Part shown: positions 55,891-64,000 of the stretch, piece after piece
How the letters are laid out: every line of letters starts with the position of its first letter
Position numbering within the stretch: the stretch's first letter is position 1
NCBI RefSeq assembly: GCF_037042905.1
Contig: NW_026974141.1
Span: 581,001-645,000 of the forward strand
Length of the DNA: 64,000 nucleotides
Direction of reading: 5' to 3'
Origin: Lytechinus pictus
Taxonomy: Eukaryota; Echinodermata; Echinoidea; Temnopleuroida; Toxopneustidae
Made by a program: the position numbers and the translations under genes
The notes under the pieces: model-generated
Seen by the model: only the letters and a program-made list of their open reading frames with translations
Databases searched by the model: none
Told to the model about the DNA's origin: nothing

Positions 55891-57287
55891 ATCTCTCTAC
55901 TGCTTCTACTCATCATCTCCACTCGCCGACTCAAGCCAGCAACTCCTCATCCATCCTACTACTCAAGCTGTTTCTTCAACTCATCAAACTATTCTGGTTT
56001 ACAGTCCTTTTCAGGACTACTTTCAAGAAAGGAATACTCTACTCTCAAATCTCCACTTTCTCACCTATCCAATTCCTTTTCTTCCTCTTTCCACTGTTTC
56101 TATAACACTCCACATGGTGTACCGTAAACCACATCAGCGATTGTATATGCCACCATTCAATCCTTCAAACAACATCACGCTCACGCATGTTTATTCAGAT
56201 ACTCAACTTGTTCTCTAATTTAAATCATTGCCCAGTTTCAGATCACAATATCAAAAATTGTCTGCTCGCGCTTTGTGCTCGCATTATTAATGTAGGAAGA
56301 CCCCATATTACTCATCCTTTTGATGATTTACAAAACATGAACAGAGTGGGCCATTTTTAGGTCTATAAATCTCGATTTTTTTCTGCTCGCGCTTCGCATC
56401 AATCGTTAAATTATATAGCTATCCTGTTCACGATTACAAAAACTGATTAAAAATTTCAATTCTTTCTTTAGAAAGTTCAAAATTTTTCAGCTCGCGCTTC
56501 GCGCTCGCATTTTTGATTGTTGAAATATGTAACGCCTTCATGGCTAAGTGCAAGCAGTCCTTAACAGGTACCTTTTCAACAGGTACCAGTTCAAAACATA
56601 TTCACGAATTTTCTGCTCGCGCTTTGCGCTCACATTATTAATACTCATCCTTTTCAGGATTTACAAAACATGAATAGAGTGTCTCGTTCAGTAAATATTA
56701 TAGGACTAAATCTCGAAATTTTCCGCTCGCGCTTCGCGCTCGCATTATTTGTTTACTTATATACCTATTCTGCTTGAGTTACAAAAAGTGCTTAGAATTT
56801 CCATTCTTTAGGTGAAATGTCAAAGAAAATTCAGCTCGCGCTTCGCGCTCGCATTATTTGTTTGTTAAATGCTACTTTAACATGTATCTTTTCCATCAGT
56901 ACATTTTTGCTCGCGCTTTGCGTTCGTAGTAATTATTAAGTTGCATACACATCTTTTTCAGGATAAAAAGAACAAGACCACAATCAGTTCAAAGTTTAGG
57001 AAAAAATACATAAAATTTCCCAAAAAATTAGCTTGCGCTTCGCGCTCGGATCATACAAATAAGGATTATGATATTATATATTAATTTATAAGAATAAAGC
57101 TAAGAAGTGACTAATGAGGATTATCCCTTCAAAGAAACAAACAAAAATCATCTTCGAGCTGCCGATCGGGGAAAATATGGCTGAAACAAATTTCTGCCCC
57201 CCCCCCCTATTGGCGAAGGCTGGATCCGCCCCTGTGTCCCCCCTACCTTTTGGGAGAGATTTCCGCCCCTGCACTCTTTAAAATGTT

Positions 57288-57456
57288 GGGCAACATATAC
57301 TGTCCACACAACAATTGGTTAAAACTATCCTATTCTGGGTAGTTTAATTTAAACCAATAATGTGTGCTTTGGTGAAAACTACACATTGGTTAAAAACTAC
57401 CCAGAGTTGGATAATAAAAATTTAACCAATTGTTGTGTGGACACTATATGTTGCCA
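57288..57456. mobile_element. 169-bp MITE with about 35-bp TIR
   Basis: GGCAACATATACTGTCCACA followed by CAACAATTGGTTAAA at the left is matched inverted at the right end. It inserts 17 bp after the hAT-like element's right end. Confidence 0.8.
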
Positions 57457-59090
57457 ATGCGATAAAGCCCTATATCTGACTGATAATCGGTCACTGGGTT
57501 ATTGTCATGTTTTTGCTTTTCTTTTTTTTTCAACATGTTTTCTTATAATTTACTTTACTTTTTGAGAAAGTAAAAAAAGAAGCCTAATTGGAAAAAAATG
57601 AACAAGAAGAGGAGAAAACTATGTTGATTAAAGCCATATAAGGGAAGGGAAACGGAAGGTCGGCGGGAGGTATACAGAAAATGTTCATATTTCGAAGGCC
57701 ATGCAGCTCAGCCATTATTTCACCGAAAAGTGACCCGAGAGTAATACCCCCCCCCCCCCCCTCCCCCACCCACGTCCAATCGATCCGAATGGGACTTTGT
57801 CATTTGACTCGGATATTTCATTCTCAATGACTGCACAAAACTGTAGTGCCGGATCGAGTGACTACTATTGACAAAGCTTCGAACGTGAACTTGTATTGTG
57901 TATATATACACAAACAAAACTCATATTCAACTATATTTACCCTGCATGACCTGTGCATAATATCTCAGCATTCTCGAACTATATAGGTATTTATATATTA
58001 CTGCAAATCGTCAGTGCATGTGCCAGTATGAATGGATACCAAAAACAGGTCTACTATAATACCTATATATACTCGACGTTTTGTTATCTTAAAACCGGAG
58101 GTATGTTATATTATTTTATGTTTACTTAATTCATGAATTTATTTATAAATCAATGTGGAAGGAGTTAGATATCATAATTGGTTTATCAAACAGAAATTAA
58201 TTATCAATCTGTATATACTCTGTAGTCTCTCTTCTCGTAAACATGCCTTTTTGTGACCATATTGAGCGTATTTTATATACCTTTATTATGACAGTTCTCT
58301 TGTAGACAAGGTCATGGGAACGGGATGCTGTCTTTAGGGAAAAAAGGTGATGATTTAACTTTTAAGGGGGAAGGAAATCTAGGATCAAATAGAAGGGTGA
58401 TTTGGTCAAATTTCTACATTTTAGCACACGAACCTAAGGGGGGCTGCATAACATACGCAGCATGCATCCCCGCTTCCCATAGCAGCAGGGTCACGCAGCT
58501 ATATAGGGGCGCTATGGGGGCGGGATCGACTGCGAACTGAAATACGATATACGGGTATATGTCTATAAGGAAGCCAAGGTGGAGAAAATGGGGAGAAAAG
58601 GGGGAATATAAAAAAGAGAGGTATAAGTACTATTAGAACCCAAAAGATGAAAGGGGATAGGGAAGATCAAAAATGACAGCGTTTTCCACTCTTTAAAAAA
58701 ATACCTTACTGCGCGAAATGAAGGGCTCGCGGAACCGATAGGGGAGGGGTCTGCATTCTGTCACCGGCACCCGCGATTTTTCTTTCCCGGAAACGTACAA
58801 TTATATACAGGATCTGAGACGTACCCGCCCCCCCCCCCCCCCCGCCCGTCACCATGACACACATGCGTTTAAAACGTCCCCGAATCCCTGGAGTGGACCC
58901 ATTTACACCCCAAAAAATGTTTAAAATTAAACTGGCTACCGTTAGTACCCCCCCCCTCCTTTTTCTTTCTTCTTTTTTTTTACAATGAGCTTCCGCTCCT
59001 TGAAACGTTTAAGAAGTGGTTTTTACCCTCTCCCTTTTTTCAAATTGTCATATTTTTTCAACATTCTAACTATATAGATTTCGTAGATCC
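57457..59090. other. Upstream region / intron before the first TPMT-like coding exon
   Basis: Contains poly-C/poly-G runs (57747, 58830), a purine-rich tract at 58575-58680 and unique AT-rich sequence. No coding exon identified. The acceptor CTATATAG ends at 59077. Confidence 0.4.
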
Positions 59091-59215
59091 ATGGATTTCT
59101 GCAAGGGTAAACCTCGTATAGGGGAGAAACCTGAACAGCTGATGGAAATTGAGGCTGACTGGGCGAAGTGGTATGATGGTGATAACAATTGTGAATTCGA
59201 GATACATGCTAGTCC
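59091..59215 (+). CDS. TPMT-like, coding exon 1
   Basis: ATG at 59091 is the first in a frame open back to the acceptor at 59077 (the upstream codons FRRS could be 5' UTR or coding). Donor GTGAGT leaves two bases (CC) that complete Pro with exon 2. Confidence 0.8.
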
Positions 59216-62200
59216 GTGAGTACGAGATTCATGGGTTTTGTTTTGTTTTAATAAACATGATTAAATAAAAAAACACTTTGGTTGAGGTCTTTGAGGACTA
59301 AACAAAGGAGATCCACACATTGATGAGAACTGGACCATATTGTTAGGGATTTTAAGTGCATATACCCGCGTTAAAAAAAATGTTTCTTTTTTTTTCTGTG
59401 ATGTTTACACGGTTATAATCATTGTCTTATAAATGATATTTCACAATTTTCATTTCCTTTTCACTTTTTATCCCCCTTTGCATGTTTCATGTCCTTTTCC
59501 CTTTTATCCCTCTTTTGGTCATGACACCTAAGCTCCATCCATGTACACCCCTTCCAGGGGCCGCGAAACGGTTTTCAAAGTGGGGGGGGGCTGACCATGC
59601 AAAAAATTACAATCATATGGTCATTTTTACGTTTTTGTACACGGTTTTTGAAAAAAGTGGGGGGCTGAAGCCCCCAGCCCCCCCCCCCCTCTTCCGTGGC
59701 CCCTGCCCTCGCTCCTCCAAGAACGTCAGTATTATATTTTCATAGTAATTAAACAACAGATACTCTAAATTAATGCTAAAGATTATATATATAGTCGTCA
59801 ATCACACTTCCTCAGAGTAAAACGATTTATTTTGGAGTGAGATTTTGTATATTGAGAATATTTTTTAAATCTCTTTTTGGTGTGAACATGTCTTACATGA
59901 TACACAGTTCACTCCACGGAAGGAGATATAATGCACTCTATAAGCAGTGGCGTAACAACCTGGGACACGTGCCCCCCCCCCCGCATCGGCTGGCAAAAAA
60001 GAAGAAAGAAAAGGAAAAAACGGGGAAAAGGAGAAAAAGAGGGAGAAAGCAAAAGGAACGTTGGGGGATGAAATTAATATATATTATATCATATTATGTT
60101 ATACTAAATCATATACATAAGATTTTTTTCATAATTTTATGAAACATAATTAGGGCTTAGGGTAGGGCCTATGTGTTCAATATTCCTGGTACTCGAATTG
60201 TCTGTTTAATGAGATATACAGTGCGTCCCAGAAAAAACGAAACCGAGATTTAGCGATGATTTATCATTACTTAATCATAAATAAAATAGACAAATAACCT
60301 ACCAATGTAAAGCTTAGAATCTCTTCTTTCATCTGGTATTACTTAGATTATTCCTCATTCACGCATGATTGAGCAAAAACAATTCGAAGAAAGGATGCCA
60401 AAAACTCATTTGGCGGGGGTATCTGAATTTCAAAAAGAAAATCACAGGACTAAAAAGTTCAATATCTTCTCTTTTCTTTGATACCTTAATCACAGAAAAT
60501 GGTCAAGTAGTAAAAAAGTTATGATCCCTCGAAACAATGCTTGTATTTCCATAATTTCATTAAATAAACGTGTTTTCACCGGTTTCCCATTGAAGCTATC
60601 GCACGGTAACAAAAGACTTAATGCATGGCTGATCGTCAACAAAACGGAGTGTCGAGTGAGTTTGAACGCTAGCCTGTAAAACCTCTTCATTTTATGAAAT
60701 TATTGAAATTCAAGCCTTATTTCAAATAATCAGAACTTTGTTATTTCTTGACCATTTTCTGTAATTGAGGTATCAAATTAAAGAGCAGATATTGAACATT
60801 TTAGAAATGTGGTTTTCTTTTTAATACCCAGATACGGCCCGCCAAGTGACTTTTTGGTATCCCCTTTTCAAATTGTTTTTGCTCACTCATGCGTAAATAA
60901 AAAATAATTTAAGTAAATTCAGATGAAAGAGGAGATTCTAAGCTTTAAAATGGTAGGTCATTTGTCTATTGTATTTGCGATTAAGTTATGATAAATTATC
61001 GATAAATCTCGGTTTCGTTTTTTGTGGGACGCACTGTATAATCCTGTTGTACTAAAACGTCCCATTTTCAAGTCAGCATACACTAAATATATTTCCTCGC
61101 ACTTCGAGTTATCGTTGTTTTATGTAATGACATAATGCTTCTGTTACAGGACTACATAAGTGAATCCCCCCTATATAAAACATTTCCAGTCCGTGCTTAT
61201 GTTCGCATTAATATTGGATTGGTGAGATATGTCTGCTCTTCATAAATTCCTAAAAACAGTCCTTAAAAAGTTACCGGGGGGGGGGGCGTTTCATGAAAGG
61301 ACTTGTCGGACGTTTTATCCGACAAGTCCCATTTTATCCGACAGTTACCATAGGAACAGTGCCTCTCAGCCAATCAAAATCATGGAAAGATGTCAGATCT
61401 GACAACTTGTCGGATGAAAATATTGATGAAACGCTCCCCTGTTCTGGTAGGAATGTAAAAAAAAATCAGCTCGCGCTTCGAGCTCGTATCCTTTGGTTAG
61501 TAAAATAGGGCCTACGTATGGTCTTAGAGAATGCCTACAAACGAGCCTTAGAATGACCCTCTTCAGGTCTGAATTTCGAAAATTTTCAGCTTGCGCTTCG
61601 CGCTCGCAACATTTGATTAATGAGAAACGTATCATGTTCATGATTACAAAGACTACAAAAAGTGCTTCATGTGTTTAGGACTGGTGTACTTGTAACAAAA
61701 TCAGCAAGCGCTTGGTGCTCGCATTAAATGACTATGGTGAGATATGTACTCTTCATGAATTACAAAAAAAATAGTCCTTAGAATGTGTCTGTTTGTGGTC
61801 AATAGGCCCTATATACAAAATATAAAAATTTCAGCTCGCGCTTCGCGCGTGCATTATTTGATCAGTGAGATGCATATCCGTCTAATGGCACAGTCCTTAA
61901 AATGTCTCTATCAGGTCAGTATACCTGGCAATTGAGCGCGCTCCGCGCGCCCACTAAGTGACTCAACATTTTTGCTGGTGCCCCCCCCCCATGCCGTGAC
62001 CCACGGTACGCCACTGTCGATAAGGATGTACAGTTAACTCCAAAGGGATTGTTCCGTATTATCACTCCAATATGGTTAGATATGTATTGCACTTAGAGCG
62101 AATAATACAGATTATGGTTTATGGTTCTTATTGTAAATTTAGATGGTTGGAGCGATGTATAAATAGAGTTACTGATGGAAAGACTGGTAAGAAATGGTTT

Positions 62201-63637
62201 GTCCCACTCTGTGAGAAATCACCGACAATGAAATGGTAAGGTGCTTTTAAATAGTAATTATTTGTAAATATAGTGTATATCATAAACAATTACTCTTAAA
62301 CGATTGTTCGAATTATGATTATGTTGGTGAATATGAGTAAATGATCACTATCAAATATAACCGTGCTGGAAAAAAAAAAACAGTGTCATCCATAGTTGAC
62401 TATGGGAAAATATCCAGCAGTGCTCAAATTCAACAGTGTGAAGATATTTTCACAGTGTGGACACCTCGACAGTACAGTGTGACTGTTAACAGCGTCATGA
62501 TCGACTACAAGTATGTGAATATGTGCTTCACACTGTTGAAATGTTTAATTTAACAGTGTGAAGGTGAATTTTACATTGAGTTCCACACTGTGAACACACT
62601 GTTGGGACACTGTGCTCCTTCCAGTTGGGAAACTGTGGTATATTGCAAGTAATTAACGAATTTGCCCATTTTTGTCGGCACACATTCACAACGCATTTGA
62701 TATGTTGACCATATGACTGTAAACATTGCTGTGGTTTGGAGAAAATGAAATAAAGATGCCTTTTTTTATGTAAACAACGTAGATACCCCCATCCTCCTCC
62801 ATTAATAATCATCACTATTATAGGAAAACAATATTTTTGTCAAAATTGTTTGAAAGTATGATTCCTTCAGTGACTGATCTTAGTTAAATATTTGGTCAGT
62901 ATGGTAACCACATAATATCAAGCTACGCTAGAATATCATGATAATTCCATTGTTATTGCCATTGGATTATTTCTTGTTTATGGTTTAGGATTTATTCATT
63001 TCCGTTTCAACAAAGTGCTATAAGAATAAAATATTGCCAAAATATCAAATGTCAATAGATGAATGGCAGCTGAAGCGACTTTGGTTAATATAAGAAAATG
63101 AAATGAAACGGATGGGTTTCCAATCATCATCATCATCCTCATCATCAATCTCACCATCTTCATCATCATCACTATCATCATCATCCTCAGCATCATCATC
63201 ATCATCCTCACAATCTTCATCATCATCATCACTATCATCAGCATCATCATCATCATCATTATCATTATCACCACTATCATCATCATCACCATCACCGTCA
63301 TCACCATAACCATAACCGCCATCATCATCATCGTCGTCGTCATGGTCATCGTCATGATCATGATGATGATCATCGTCCTCCTCATCCTCACCATGTACAT
63401 CATCACCACCGGCCACCACCACCACCACTATCATCATCATCATCATCACTGCTATCACCATCCTCCTCCTCTTCCTCCTTATTATTTTGTTGGCGTTTCA
63501 ACAGGCTCTACGATCACGGCGACGATGTGATAGGCGTTGAATTAGTTGGGAAAGCGATTGAGAAGTTCTTTGATACATACGATATGAAGTACACCAAATC
63601 CGCCATACATCAGCTTCCTTATGCGTGCTTGTATCAG
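59091..63637 (+). CDS. TPMT-like S-adenosylmethionine-dependent methyltransferase (5' part)
   Basis: Gene-level entry: coding exons 59091-59215, 62143-62235 and 63505-63637, phases 2, 2 and 0, continuing off the right edge. The joined product begins MDFCKGKPRIGEKPEQLMEI, then ADWAKWYDGDNNCEFEIHAS, TGKKWFVPLCEKSPTMKWLY and DHGDDVIGVELVGKAIEKFF. The PLC-x-K-x2-x-MKW-(F/L) segment followed by G-x-V-x-GVE is the SAM-binding start of the thiopurine methyltransferase family, and a W-x2-(K/W)W segment before it matches the usual N-terminal helix. TPMT enzymes are cytosolic and methylate thiol or related small molecules (established). The substrate here is unknown. The introns carry several transposons. 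Confidence 0.85.
59555..59705. mobile_element. Short hAT-like MITE (copy 2)
   Basis: Ends CAGGGGCCGCG and inverted CAGGGGCCACG. The interior GACCATGCAAAAAATTAC and TTTTTACGTTTTTGTAC match 17648-17809 in reverse. Confidence 0.78.
60219..61036. mobile_element. 818-bp TA-flanked foldback element, mariner-like
   Basis: CAGTGCGTCCCA...AAAAACGAAACCGAG at the left is matched inverted at the right end. The arms extend almost to the centre (about 60600-60660) with roughly 80-85% similarity by eye. TA, within TATA, flanks each end. Transcripts would form a hairpin with about 380-bp arms. Confidence 0.88.
61281..61440 (-). mobile_element. 160-bp MITE (copy of 55626-55784)
   Basis: Inverted, near-identical copy of the element at 55626-55784, including GGACTTGTCGGACGTTTTAT and GTCAGATCTGAC. 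It begins at a poly-G run. Confidence 0.88.
62143..62235 (+). CDS. TPMT-like, coding exon 2
   Basis: Acceptor TTGTAAATTTAG, donor GTAAGG. It reads WLERCINRVTDGKTGKKWFV followed by PLCEKSPTMKW. 93 bp, phase 2 to 2. Confidence 0.88.
62390..62615. repeat. CACTGTG-rich repeat (third copy)
   Basis: Same vocabulary as 3655-3915: CTCAAATTCAACAGTGTGAA, TTCACACTGTTGAAATG, CCACACTGTGAACACACTGT. Multiple overlapping inverted words. Confidence 0.75.
62616..63120. other. TPMT-like intron 2, nothing recognised
   Basis: AT-rich, no exon or delimited repeat. Confidence 0.4.
63121..63480 (+). repeat. (CAT)n microsatellite
   Basis: ATC/CAT triplets with CCT, CGT and ACC interruptions, ending 24 bp before TPMT-like exon 3. 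All frames through it are artefacts. Confidence 0.95.
63505..63637 (+). CDS. TPMT-like, coding exon 3
   Basis: Acceptor GCGTTTCAACAG, donor GTAAAC. It reads LYDHGDDVIGVELVGKAIEK, FFDTYDMKYTKSAIHQLPYA and CLYQ. The V-x-GVE strand supplies the acidic residue that usually contacts the SAM ribose. Ends in phase 0. Confidence 0.9.
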
Positions 63638-64000
63638 GTAAACCTGTCCGCTATTATAGTCACACCAGTGAAACCGAATCCCAATCGAACAAAGCTATTA
63701 CGTCATTCCGAATGGTATGAAATTGATAGCTTTGAAGTCGGTTTCTTTGGTGTGACTGTAACAATAAAACAATCAATTATGAATTAACAAAATAATTTAA
63801 AAATCGCAATCTTATGACTTCTTCAACCTACGTCACAATGCTCGTTCATCGTCGTCTATGTTAAATGCCGTATTCATGGTACATATTAGCGTATATACTT
63901 TAAAGGAGAATGAAACTCTTGGAGCAAGTTAGCTTTTGTGAAAGCAGAAAAATCAAAGAATAAGATCAACAAAAGTTTGAGTAAAATAGGACTAGCAATA
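63638..64000. other. TPMT-like intron 3 (start) with a possible MITE end at 63899
   Basis: TTTAAAGGAGAATGAAACTC at about 63899 resembles a TTAAAGG-type transposon terminus. Its other end would lie outside the window. Confidence 0.4.

Larger units (their letters stand above)
55400..57234. mobile_element. Nested CAG...CTG element with GCTCGCGC module array
   Basis: The left end CATAGGCGGATCTAGG and the inverted right end CAGGGGCGGATCCAGC are related. TGTCCC directly abuts both sides (55394-55399 and 57235-57240). Inside are about nine CpG modules of the GCTCGCGCTTCGCGCTCGC type (near 55590, 56263, 56378, 56491, 56613, 56728, 56835, 56909 and 57031). In the 56.2-57.05 kb part they are spaced about 75-120 bp, each preceded by A/T-rich sequence and often followed by ATTATT. 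Also contains a MITE and a Penelope-like hairpin. Confidence 0.75.
55175..57271. mobile_element. hAT-like element with 8-bp TSD CACTCTTT
   Basis: The left end CATGGGCGGAAATC (55175) and the inverse of the right end CAGGGGCGGAAATC (57271) match except for one base. CACTCTTT flanks both sides (55167-55174 and 57272-57279). CCCCCCTACT/AGTAGGGGGG words lie near both ends. Most of the interior is a second element (55400-57234). No transposase. Confidence 0.87.
59945..62016. mobile_element. hAT-like element with 8-bp TSD, in TPMT-like intron 1
   Basis: The left end CAGTGGCGTAACAACCTGGG and the inverted right end CAGTGGCGTACCGTGGGTC share CAGTGGCGTA. Flanks TCTATAAG and TCGATAAG agree at 7 of 8 positions. 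It carries four or five CpG modules (near 61468, 61588, 61706, 61832 and, degenerate, 61928) spaced about 100-125 bp, plus two younger nested elements. No transposase. Confidence 0.82.

Noticed and set aside
55802-56218. 138-codon open frame as a host gene
   Set aside because: It starts in a 34-bp-arm hairpin and lies inside two nested transposons; no recognisable domain.

Overview
The window reads as nuclear DNA of a marine invertebrate deuterostome, most likely an echinoderm (sea urchin or sea star). It has long AT-rich introns, small GT-AG exons, dense miniature DNA transposons, tRNA-derived SINEs ending in ATT repeats, CR1/L2-type LINE remnants and long microsatellites. There are no operons, CRISPR arrays or other prokaryotic features. 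The species assignment is inference.

Four gene loci can be supported. (1) From the left edge to 15714 on the + strand lies the 3' part of a leucine-rich-repeat G-protein-coupled receptor of the LGR/relaxin-receptor type. It has phase-2 LRR exons of 69-75 bp (the first candidate is 120 bp) and a large seven-transmembrane exon with an unusually long third intracellular loop. Its 5' exons lie outside the window. (2) At 21342-22688 on the - strand is a single-exon class A (rhodopsin-like, peptide-receptor type) GPCR of 448 aa. (3) At 35589-49292 on the - strand is a ten-coding-exon PRDM zinc-finger gene that I assign to PRDM4: a zinc knuckle, a PR/SET domain and seven C2H2-type fingers, followed by a tail of roughly 430 residues. 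The splice phases of all ten exons agree. (4) From about 59091 to the right edge on the + strand are the first three coding exons of a thiopurine S-methyltransferase (TPMT)-like gene, which continues beyond the window. A YY1-like site and an isolated GTAAGT donor at 50.95-51.21 kb suggest one divergent promoter for PRDM4 and the TPMT-like gene (inference).

The rest is transposon-rich. Several elements can be delimited by terminal inverted repeats (TIRs) and target-site duplications (TSDs). They include three CAG...CTG elements with 6-bp TSDs, two hAT-like elements with 8-bp TSDs, TTAA-flanked elements, TA-flanked foldback elements, and a triple nest at 40.4-41.1 kb (a SINE inside a SINE inside a MITE). 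A CpG-rich module centred on GCTCGCGCTTCGCGCTCGC recurs about every 75-120 bp inside several different elements. A tandem array at 42.5-43.4 kb carries near-consensus DR1 nuclear-receptor half-site pairs. A 5'-truncated CR1-like LINE with a long intact reverse-transcriptase frame sits at 52.4-55.0 kb.
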